From JBBSUX01 sp038234045 (GTDB lineage: Bacteria; Pseudomonadota; Gammaproteobacteria; Burkholderiales; Burkholderiaceae_C), in contig JBBSUX010000110.1 in assembly GCA_038234045.1 (NCBI GenBank), forward strand, positions 1 to 10,637: a stretch of DNA of 10,637 nucleotides. Direction: 5' to 3'. Numbering within the stretch: position 1 is the first letter of the stretch; each line of letters opens with the position of its first letter. The notes under the pieces were generated by a model. That model searched no databases. It was not told the DNA's origin and worked only from the letters and a program-made list of their open reading frames with translations. Below are positions 1 to 5,533 of this stretch, one piece after another. The position numbers and the translations under genes were made by a program.

Positions 1-89
1 AGGCGATCAGCATGACTTCACACTCCCGGCTGATTGCAGCAACTCTATCAAGTCCCGCAACACGGCTCGTGCCATGAAGAGCGGATAAC

Positions 90-118
90 GCTTTTCATCT
101 ATGCAAGTCCGGGATGCG
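90..118 (-). repeat. 29-bp direct repeat, left copy
   Basis: This copy matches 3283-3311 in the same orientation with one mismatch (T at 102, C at 3295). The core reads GCAAGTCCGGGATGCG on the plus strand. The flanking bases on the inner and outer sides do not match apart from a loose ACAC just to the right. It lies 87 bp past the stop of the EAL fragment. It could be a dispersed intergenic repeat, a recombination junction or the footprint of a mobile element; the sequence alone does not decide. Confidence 0.75.
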
Positions 119-165
119 ACACTTAGTGCACCGACAGCCAGCTTTCCAATGCCGAAGATCCTAAT

Positions 166-182
166 AAGACCGTCGCGGTCTT
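166..182 (-). terminator. Hairpin after the EAL gene, possible terminator
   Basis: AAGACCG and CGGTCTT form a perfect 7-bp stem around a 3-nt loop, starting 22 nt beyond the TAA stop of the EAL fragment. Position suits transcription termination, but there is no clear U-run after the stem in the minus direction, so intrinsic termination would be weak. It could equally be a 3'-end-stabilising structure. Confidence 0.35.
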
Positions 183-204
183 GAAGGCGTAAACTCGAGA
201 GTTG

Positions 205-933
205 TTAGACGATACCGAATATCGACTCGGTGAAATCGACCGTGTCTACGGGCTTTTCTCCCAACGCCCAGGCCAACAATGAAGAAGCCGGCATCGGTCT
301 CGCGAAATAGAAGCCCTGCAACTCATCACAACGCATGCTGAGCAATATGTCTTTTTGCCCCCCGGTCTCTACTCCCTCAGCGACCACTCGCAATCCGAGC
401 GCGTGAGCCAAGCTAATAACCGCGCTCACCACGGCACGCGCATCTTCGCTGTGCTCAAGATCGCTCACGAAACTGCGATCAATTTTGAGTTGCTGGGCAG
501 GCAGTTGCCGCAAATAATTCAGGCTGGAATATCCTGTCCCGAAATCGTCGATGGATAGAAACACGCCAATGTGTGCCAATCCATCGAAAGTCATTTGAGT
601 TGCTGCGAGGTCTTCCATCGCCACGGTCTCGGTAATCTCGCATAGGAGCTGCGAGGCTTGAAGGTTATTGCTTATCAATGCAAGTTGTATGCGATCGACC
701 AAATCGCTTTCGCGCAATTGGTGAACGGAGAGGTTGATCGCGACTCGCATGCGAACATCGTTCTGCGACCATTCCGCCATCTGGCGACAGGCTTCTTCAA
801 TAACCCAGCTCCCCAAGCGAGAAATTAATCCGAAGCGCTCCGCTAAAGGAATGAACAAGTTGGGGCTCACCATCCCGTGCTTGGGATGTGTCCACCGGAG
901 GAGCGCCTCAACGCCACAAATTTTTCCGTGCAC
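205..933 (-). CDS. EAL phosphodiesterase domain (3' fragment of the split gene)
   Basis: This frame encodes a near-complete EAL domain, the cyclic-di-GMP phosphodiesterase fold that linearises c-di-GMP to pGpG. Visible motifs in order are the signature EALLRW near residue 9, an ITE metal-ligand segment near residue 100, the DDFGTGYSSL loop near 130, a KIDRSFV lysine segment near 150, AEGVET near 185, and QGFYFARP near 205. All expected catalytic glutamates, aspartates and the lysine appear present. The only start available in this frame is a GTG at 931-933 without a convincing ribosome-binding site. It falls inside the domain, after the usual first strand (LALHYQPK), which is still encoded just upstream in the same frame. 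Independent translation is therefore unlikely to give a properly folded protein. It is best read as the C-terminal part of the MHYT-GGDEF-EAL gene. Confidence 0.8.
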   Translation of the reverse strand: MHGKICGVEALLRWTHPKHGMVSPNLFIPLAERFGLISRLGSWVIEEACRQMAEWSQNDVRMRVAINLSVHQLRESDLVDRIQLALISNNLQASQLLCEITETVAMEDLAATQMTFDGLAHIGVFLSIDDFGTGYSSLNYLRQLPAQQLKIDRSFVSDLEHSEDARAVVSAVISLAHALGLRVVAEGVETGGQKDILLSMRCDELQGFYFARPMPASSLLAWALGEKPVDTVDFTESIFGIV

Positions 934-938
934 TCCGT

Positions 939-2357
939 CTATCTTTGGCTGGTAGTGCAGAGCGAGTTCCCCTCGTTCAATGCATGGCCTAAGTCATTTC
1001 TCAGTTCCAATTGATCAGAAGCCTGAGTGTCCATGTGGGATTCGAACACTGCGTAGCGGTTTCCACCCAACCGTTTTGCTGCATACATGGCCGCGTCCGC
1101 GTTTGCCACAAGTTTTGTCCGCTCGCCGGGCCCTGGATAGATGACTATGCCGATAGAGCAAGCGATCTCAACTTGCTTGCCCAAGACTTCAAATGGCCGA
1201 CTGAGGGTAGCGATAACCCTGCCCGCGACAGTAGTGCAGACCGCAACATCCGCGATGTTCTCAAGCAGGAATAGGAACTCGTCTCCCCCTACTCGCGCGA
1301 CTGTGTCACTTTCTCTTGCCTCACGAACCAATCGCTCGCCGACGCTGCGCAAGATTTTGTCGCCCGTCGCGTGTCCGAAGGAATCGTTGACCGGTTTGAA
1401 TCCGTCGAGGTCCAAGAAAAGTATCCCGATCCTTTCCGTCACTCCTTCACGGCCCAGGCGGTCTAGGCGGACCAGCGCATGCTCGAGCCGATCCTCAAAA
1501 AGGAGACGATTTGGTAGTCCGGTTAAGGGATCAGCAAAGGCCCGGTGCTTCAACTCTTCATTTGCGTCTTGAAGTCGATCATTGCTTTCCTGGAGCGACC
1601 GGCTTAAACCTTGCGCGGTGCTTCGTAAGCGCGCATCAAGTATGGACATCAAAAGGGCGCTGACGAGGAGCATTCCGGTTGCGATAAGCACCATAGCAGT
1701 GAGGCTTGTACCGCCCAAACTTCCAGCGCTGCCGCAGACTGCGCCCCAGCTGAAACCTGCCGCAGCCATTCCGGTGTAGTGCATCCCGCATATGGCGCAC
1801 GCCATCACAAACGAGCCCGCAAGCTGATAGACCAGTCGACGGCTTCGCTTCACCTTGCTAAGGAGTCGGAAGATCACCAACGCAGAAGCGGATGCGAGCA
1901 CTGCAATCAGTACTGACAGGGCCACTATCCAGAAATCCCAAGTGATACCGGGCTCCATGCCCATCGCCGCCATGCCGATATAGTGCATGCCGCTGATGCC
2001 GGCCCCCATCGAAAGGGCACCAAGCATTTGATCTCGGCGGTCGAAGGTTTCGCGGCTGGCAAGTCCAAGCGCCAAACCGGAGGCGCTCACGGCAGCCACC
2101 CAAGACAACAATGTCAATCCGCCGCCATAGCCGATGACGATCGGAAGATGAAACGCCTGCATCCCCAAGAAATGCATGGACCAGATGCCCGTGCCCATCA
2201 CAATCGAGCCCGCAGCCCACCACGTCAACCTAACTCGGCGGTGCGACCTCTGAATTCGTCCGGCTAAATTCAGAGTTACAAAAGAAGTCAACCACGCGAT
2301 GGCTAAAGACGCCGCCACAACCGACGTGTCGTAGCTCGAAGGCATGAAAGTTTGCAT
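939..2357 (-). CDS. MHYT sensor plus GGDEF domain (5' fragment of the split gene)
   Basis: This 472-residue frame starts with a hydrophobic region of about seven membrane segments (residues 15-240). It carries three MHYT-type repeats: MHFLGM at 61, MHYIGM at 124 and MHYTGM at 192. MHYT domains are proposed to bind a metal and sense O2, CO or NO. A short helical linker (about 245-272) leads to a GGDEF diguanylate cyclase domain. That domain has an intact GGDEF at 357-361, the FLDLDGFKPVND metal-binding segment, and an RESD inhibitory I-site at 348-351, five residues before GGDEF. After residue 463 the frame runs into about nine unrelated residues and stops. The product could still be a membrane-bound cyclase lacking its EAL domain. 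The ATG at 2355-2357 is taken as start; a second in-frame ATG lies at 2343-2345, and neither has a clear Shine-Dalgarno. Confidence 0.85.
   Translation of the reverse strand: MQTFMPSSYDTSVVAASLAIAWLTSFVTLNLAGRIQRSHRRVRLTWWAAGSIVMGTGIWSMHFLGMQAFHLPIVIGYGGGLTLLSWVAAVSASGLALGLASRETFDRRDQMLGALSMGAGISGMHYIGMAAMGMEPGITWDFWIVALSVLIAVLASASALVIFRLLSKVKRSRRLVYQLAGSFVMACAICGMHYTGMAAAGFSWGAVCGSAGSLGGTSLTAMVLIATGMLLVSALLMSILDARLRSTAQGLSRSLQESNDRLQDANEELKHRAFADPLTGLPNRLLFEDRLEHALVRLDRLGREGVTERIGILFLDLDGFKPVNDSFGHATGDKILRSVGERLVREARESDTVARVGGDEFLFLLENIADVAVCTTVAGRVIATLSRPFEVLGKQVEIACSIGIVIYPGPGERTKLVANADAAMYAAKRLGGNRYAVFESHMDTQASDQLELRNDLGHALNEGNSLCTTSQR
969..972 (-). other. Frameshift site: one G missing in a G-run
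   Basis: The plus strand reads CCCC here (GGGG on the coding strand). The upstream frame ends in LNEG and the downstream frame resumes at ELALHYQPK, so five G would restore continuity. A homopolymer is a typical place both for real slippage and for sequencing error. Confidence 0.8.
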
Positions 2358-2450
2358 GCGGGAGTGCCAAAAATAGCTTCAGCACGGCATTGCTTCAGCA
2401 GAATAGGGATCGATAGAGCCCACGCGCGACGTCCGGGGGTCCGTTAATGT

Positions 2451-2465
2451 AGCTTGTATCAAGCT
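2451..2465. promoter_or_regulatory. Perfect palindrome AGCTTG-TAT-CAAGCT, operator-like
   Basis: Two 6-bp arms with a 3-bp spacer lie 94 bp upstream of the MHYT-GGDEF start and just after the end of the small ORF. Size and symmetry suit a dimeric regulator, but I cannot assign a family. No convincing -35/-10 pair was found close by. Confidence 0.35.
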
Positions 2466-2490
2466 GTTTCACATCAATGACCAATCTCCA

Positions 2491-2640
2491 TTACATCAGG
2501 CATATACGTGAACTCCTCGTCGATGGATGCGCTTCCAGTTCGCGGACTGCCTTGTGGAATTTCTTGGCGAGCGGAAGCAATAGCTCCAGCTGGTGGCTCG
2601 ATGGCATCAGGGGTTCGAACTGGTGCGGCTCGGTGCACAT
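2491..2640 (-). CDS. Unrecognised 49-residue ORF, possibly frameshifted
   Basis: The frame opens at ATG 2638-2640, 3 nt after the TGA (2644-2646) that ends the preceding frame, and stops at TAA 2491-2493. An internal ATG lies at 2605-2607. The middle reads MPSSHQLELLLPLAKKFHKA and looks like a natural amphipathic helix with balanced codon choice. The last nine residues look random. In the +1-shifted frame the DNA instead reads IDEEFTYMPDVMEIGH and stops at TGA 2474-2476. One missing base near 2521-2528 would join the helix to that more protein-like tail, giving a product of about 55 residues. There is no good ribosome-binding site at a normal distance. I do not recognise the family, and it could be a fragment of a larger lost gene. 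Confidence 0.35.
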   Translation of the reverse strand: MCTEPHQFEPLMPSSHQLELLLPLAKKFHKAVRELEAHPSTRSSRICLM

Positions 2641-2643
2641 CCC

Positions 2644-3283
2644 TCAATACCGCCCACCTCTGGTTTTGCTGGCCAGCGGCGGCGGCACGTGGAATCGCTC
2701 CAGCCTGTCCGGAGCGTGTTCCATCCGCTCCTCGGCTCTCCCGTAGCCACCAGGCGATCCGCAGGAAACTGCCGCATGAATTCCATGCTTCGTTCTGCCG
2801 GCGCATCGAGCCAGTCTGAGCAAAGCCCAAGGGGCAGGATCACGACCATACGTTTCTCATCGCTGGGGCGGTGGTAGTTCTGCATCAATGCGTGGTCGTC
2901 TGCATTGACCGTCAGCATCGTAAGCTGTGCACGGTCTCGCCTGCTGCGTTTTTCCAGCGCTCCCATAGCCCTGCGATGCCAAGATCCTCAACATCCTCCC
3001 GAGAGATCCGTGTCGGAATCGCGTTGCCGGAGCGCCAGTCGGGTTCGTAGATTGCGGCAGTGGGGATGATGCAGTGTTGCGCCCTCTTCCACGCGTCGCG
3101 GAAGCTAGGCTTGGTGGCGGCGGTCTCCGAGCGGCAGTTGTACGTGCTCTTCGCCAGCTTCTCGTCTTTGGCCCCAAACGGCAGCAGACCGAAGATACCG
3201 GCAAGAGCCTCCAGCTCAGGGACGGCCTCATCTCCTGCATCACCCGCATGTGGGCGCCGCAGGAATAGACCCTGGTAGCCGGG
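2644..3283 (-). pseudogene. SOS-associated peptidase (SRAP, YedK/HMCES-like), truncated and frameshifted
   Basis: SRAP proteins cap abasic sites in single-stranded DNA through an N-terminal Cys2. Recognisable here are PGYQ at the start of homology, FGLLPFGAKDEKLAKSTYN, a RSETAATKPSFRDAWKR core, CIIPTAAIYEPDW with its glutamate, LGIAGLWERW and NADDHALMQNYH. The leading 40-50 residues with Cys2 are missing; the reading frame instead runs into the 29-bp repeat. The usual NARSE motif is NCRSE, and a normally conserved Trp before AKD is Gly. One base is lost near 2921-2926: the frame ends HSLRC-stop, while the next frame continues at TMLTVNADDH. Clear homology ends near 2730 (LVATGEP). The frame ending at TGA 2644-2646 may encode the old C-terminus after another one-base loss near 2736-2741, but that is uncertain. 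It cannot make an active SRAP protein. Confidence 0.8.
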
Positions 3284-3311
3284 CTTTTCATCTACGCAAG
3301 TCCGGGATGCG
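3283..3311 (-). repeat. 29-bp direct repeat, right copy at the SRAP breakpoint
   Basis: Same sequence and orientation as 90-118 with one mismatch. It begins at the base where SRAP homology starts and ends 9 bp before the stop codon of the alcohol dehydrogenase (3321). Read on the minus strand it gives the same nine-codon open frame as the left copy (ASRTC, I or V, DEK), which accounts for the artificial N-terminus of the SRAP frame. Confidence 0.75.
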
Positions 3312-3320
3312 CACACGTAA

Positions 3321-4424
3321 TCAGTCGTACGCGGCGGCGGGTTGCTTGATCGAGTTCATGTCGATCACATAGCGGAATCGCACTTCGCCTTTTTGAACCT
3401 TGCGGTAAGCGTCATTGATTTCCTGAATCTTGATGATCTGGATGTCGGGTCCGATGCCATGCTCGGCACAAAAATCAAGCACTTCCTGGGTTTCAGCCAG
3501 GTTCCCGATCACCGATCCGGCAATCGATCTGCGATGCGGCGCAACTTCCATGTTGTTCACCGACGCGAGCGGCTCGAGCGCACCGACCACCGTCAGCGTG
3601 CAATCGCGCTTCAACAGGGCGATGAAGGGGTTGAGGTCCTGCTTTTGCGGCACCGTCGAAAGGATGAAGTCGAAGCTGGACTTCAGCTGCCTCATGGCTG
3701 CCTTGTTGCTTTCAAGCACGCCCTTCACGCCGATGCGCTCGGCTTCCTGCAATTTCTCCGGCGTGGTGGTGAAGACCGTAACCTCGGCCCCCATCGCCTT
3801 GGCGATCTTGGCAGCCATGTCGCCCAGACCGCCGAACCCGACGATGCCGACCTTGTCGCCCTTCTTCACCTTCCAGTGCTTCATCGGCGAATACGTAGTC
3901 ACGCCCGCGCACAGAACCGGTGCTGCGACTTCGGGCTTGAGCTTTGCCGGAATCTTGAGCACGAAGTCTTCCTTCACCACCAGCGTGTCTGAATATCCGC
4001 CGAAAGTGTTGTCGCGGCCGTATTGGTTTTTGCCCCCCGGCGCTTTGCCGGCCGGCACCATTGGGCCGTTGTAGGTGGCGAGCCAGCTGTTGGGGCCTTC
4101 GCAATAGTTCTGGTCGCCGTGCTGGCAGGGCTCACAGCTGCGGCAGCTGTCGATCATGCAGCCGACGCCGACGGTGTCGCCCACGGCATGGCGGGTGACT
4201 TTGCTGCCCACCTTCACTACCTTGCCGACCACTTCATGGCCGGGCACACATGGATAGACGGTGTTGGCCCATTCATTTTTCACCTGATGGATGTCGGAAT
4301 GACAGACGCCGCAGAAAAGAACGTCAATCTGGATTTCGTCGTCCTTGGGTTCTTCGCGTTCGAAATTGAAAGGTTTGAGGCGGCTGTAGTAGTTCTGAGC
4401 GGCGTAGCCGTGGGCGTGGATCAT
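3321..4424 (-). CDS. Zinc-dependent alcohol dehydrogenase, YahK/CAD type
   Basis: This 367-residue protein is a medium-chain dehydrogenase that probably interconverts aldehydes and alcohols with NAD(P)H in the cytoplasm. Catalytic zinc ligands are Cys41 in GVCHSD, His63 in GHE and Cys172 in LCAG. A structural zinc lobe is formed by Cys94, 97, 100 and 108 (CRSCEPCQHGDQNYC). The Rossmann loop GFGGLG lies at 196-201. The segment GKNQYGRDNTFGGYSD is typical of the cinnamyl-alcohol-dehydrogenase/YahK branch; one oddity is Asp202 after GGLG, where relatives often carry His. The start at 4422-4424 is chosen because an AGGAG lies 6 nt before it and the protein then begins at the family's usual point; a longer frame to 4475 has no such support. 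It is transcribed alone, and its leader has attenuator-like hairpins. The physiological substrate cannot be read from the sequence. Confidence 0.92.
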   Translation of the reverse strand: MIHAHGYAAQNYYSRLKPFNFEREEPKDDEIQIDVLFCGVCHSDIHQVKNEWANTVYPCVPGHEVVGKVVKVGSKVTRHAVGDTVGVGCMIDSCRSCEPCQHGDQNYCEGPNSWLATYNGPMVPAGKAPGGKNQYGRDNTFGGYSDTLVVKEDFVLKIPAKLKPEVAAPVLCAGVTTYSPMKHWKVKKGDKVGIVGFGGLGDMAAKIAKAMGAEVTVFTTTPEKLQEAERIGVKGVLESNKAAMRQLKSSFDFILSTVPQKQDLNPFIALLKRDCTLTVVGALEPLASVNNMEVAPHRRSIAGSVIGNLAETQEVLDFCAEHGIGPDIQIIKIQEINDAYRKVQKGEVRFRYVIDMNSIKQPAAAYD

Positions 4425-4430
4425 TGAGAA

Positions 4431-4435
4431 CTCCT
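4431..4435 (-). promoter_or_regulatory. Ribosome-binding site of the alcohol dehydrogenase
   Basis: AGGAG on the minus strand, 6 nt before the ATG at 4422-4424. It decides this start over the upstream in-frame ATG at 4473-4475. Confidence 0.75.
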
Positions 4436-4491
4436 GACATTCGGACAGAGATGGGGGGATTCGAGAAGCGAACAAAACGTTGGCGATGCGA

Positions 4492-4548
4492 GAGAAAACG
4501 CCCGATAAATCCGCGTGGCGGTAACGGGCGTGCGTTCTGGTTGCACGC
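4492..4548 (-). promoter_or_regulatory. Attenuator-like overlapping hairpins in the dehydrogenase leader
   Basis: In the minus-strand transcript a first hairpin pairs GCGTGC (4543-4548) with GCACGC (4528-4533). A second pairs ACGCCCG (4525-4531) with CGGGCGT (4498-4504), contains an inner CCGC-CAC-GCGG stem, and is followed by TTTTCTC. The two share bases 4528-4531, so they exclude each other. The second looks like a terminator about 70 nt before the start codon and the first like an anti-terminator. No leader peptide or known riboswitch motif was recognised, and the transcription start is unknown. Confidence 0.35.
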
Positions 4549-4789
4549 TTGTCGCAATGGCTGCAACTGCCTTTGATGAAATAACCATAAGAAGCGATCC
4601 GGACGTCCTCTGTGGGACGGCCAAGCTAATCCGTGTCAGACGTGCCACGCCGGGTGCAGCTGTCTGAGGTTTTAATGCGGTGATCTGCTCGGAAGAATAT
4701 GAGTGGAAAGTGCCGGAAGTGCTTATTCCTGAAGCGCCACGCCATTAGCTATCGAAAAATGTGTCAAGCATTGGCGGCGCGCGATCGTT

Positions 4790-4809
4790 AGGATCGATGC
4801 TCCGATCCT
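4790..4809. promoter_or_regulatory. Inverted repeat upstream of the paiB-like gene
   Basis: AGGATCG and CGATCCT are perfect 7-bp arms around a 6-bp centre, ending 22 bp before the ATG at 4832. It may be an operator or a leader hairpin that affects translation, which matters because no Shine-Dalgarno is visible there. Confidence 0.35.
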
Positions 4810-4831
4810 CATCGCTCGCCGCACCAGCGCC

Positions 4832-5533
4832 ATGTACCTTCCCCCTCACAACATCCAATCCGATCCGGCGCGACTTCGCGCGCTGGTCACCGCCAATCCG
4901 CTGGGAGCATGGGTATTCGCAGGGGAAGACGGTCTCATCGCCAACCACCTGCCATTTCTGCTGATGGATGATGTGTCGGAGTCAGCACCATCGGCTGCTT
5001 CTGCCGATCAGCAGCGCGTCACCCTGCAGGGGCATGTTGCGCGCGCCAACCCGGTCTGGCGCGCTCTGCCGGAGCATTTGCCTTCGGTCGTGATGTTCCA
5101 GGGGCCCGACGCCTACATCACGCCCGCGTGGTACCCGTCAAAGGCCGCGCATGGCAAGGTCGTTCCCACCTGGAACTATGCGGTCGTGCACGCTGAAGGC
5201 ATCGCCCGCGCCATCGAAGACCGCGCGTGGATTCGCGCGCATGTTGAGCGCCTGACAGCGCTGCACGAAGCCGGCAACACGCCTCTCTGGGCGGTGAGTG
5301 ACGCTCCGGCCGACTACATCGAGCACATGCTGGACGCCATAGTCGGCGTCGAGATCGTGGTCACCCGGCTTACCGGCAAATGGAAGGTAAGCCAGAACCG
5401 GCCGGCTACCGATCGCGCTGGTGTGGTCACCGGCTTGCGGGAGAAGGGTGATGCAGGCGCGCAGGCGATGGCCGAACTGGTGGCTGAGCATTGCGTGCAG
5501 CCGGTTGACGCACCAACGGGAGCCGCGACATGA
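4832..5533 (+). CDS. PaiB-family FMN-binding protein
   Basis: The 233-residue product has the hallmarks of the PaiB family (FMN-binding, split-barrel fold). They are the N-terminal MYLPPHN, a central AYITPAWYPSK at 95-104, KVVPTWNYAVVHAEG at 109-123, and KWKVSQNR at 183-190. PaiB of Bacillus is described as a negative regulator of protease and sporulation genes. In proteobacteria the role is poorly defined and may be a flavin- or haem-binding redox function, so regulatory activity here is only a family-level guess. It is somewhat longer than typical members (about 205-215), owing to a loop near residues 48-60 and a C-terminal tail. The ATG is the canonical family start although no clear ribosome-binding site precedes it. 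Its stop overlaps the start of the downstream phosphoesterase, so the two are an operon. Confidence 0.88.
   Translation: MYLPPHNIQSDPARLRALVTANPLGAWVFAGEDGLIANHLPFLLMDDVSESAPSAASADQQRVTLQGHVARANPVWRALPEHLPSVVMFQGPDAYITPAWYPSKAAHGKVVPTWNYAVVHAEGIARAIEDRAWIRAHVERLTALHEAGNTPLWAVSDAPADYIEHMLDAIVGVEIVVTRLTGKWKVSQNRPATDRAGVVTGLREKGDAGAQAMAELVAEHCVQPVDAPTGAAT

Larger units (their letters stand above)
1..204. other. Non-coding edge region downstream of the EAL gene
   Basis: I find no recognisable gene here. It holds a perfect 7-bp-arm hairpin at 166-182 and the left copy of a 29-bp direct repeat at 90-118. On the minus strand the reading frame of the EAL fragment stays open for 65 codons beyond its TAA stop, to a TGA at 7-9. 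That stretch has one internal ATG, at 73-75, which would give only 22 residues. The translated stretch resembles nothing I recognise, and it could be a chance open frame or the tail of a lost gene. Confidence 0.5.
205..2357 (-). pseudogene. MHYT-GGDEF-EAL cyclic-di-GMP protein, split by a frameshift
   Basis: Two adjacent minus-strand reading frames are the halves of one family protein. They are a membrane MHYT sensor plus GGDEF half (939-2357) and an EAL half (205-933 and upstream). At 969-972 the minus strand reads GAG GGG AAC. Adding one G would give NEG followed by ELALHYQPK, the usual entry into an EAL domain, and would restore a protein of about 717 residues. The frame is therefore broken by loss of one G in a G-run. 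This may be a true mutation, a slippery phase-variable tract or a sequencing error; all catalytic motifs on both sides remain intact, which suggests a recent event. An intact version would sense a small ligand at the inner membrane and make or degrade cyclic-di-GMP. The neighbouring SRAP remnant is also decayed. Confidence 0.85.
4425..4831. other. Divergent intergenic region between dehydrogenase and paiB-like gene
   Basis: This 407-bp stretch separates two divergently read transcription units and should hold both promoters. It contains the dehydrogenase Shine-Dalgarno (4431-4435), overlapping hairpins at 4498-4548, and a 7-bp inverted repeat at 4790-4809. I see no convincing sigma-70 hexamer pair on either strand, no RNA gene and no coding frame that looks real. 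Confidence 0.6.

Noticed and set aside
2609..2622. GGTTCGAAC, like a tRNA T-loop
   Set aside because: No acceptor stem, anticodon arm or D-arm can be built around it on either strand; it lies inside former coding sequence.
2477..2877. Plus-strand frames in the SRAP downstream region
   Set aside because: Serine/arginine-rich translations with no motif; the minus strand carries SRAP homology over the right half.
3291..3316. GTG at 3314-3316 as a real start of a SRAP protein
   Set aside because: The first residues come from the repeat, not from the SRAP family, and the essential Cys2 context is missing.
3342..4427. Long plus-strand open frames opposite the alcohol dehydrogenase (3342-3992, 3430-4074, 4023-4427)
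   Set aside because: They are antisense shadows of a well-conserved dehydrogenase; their products show no family features.
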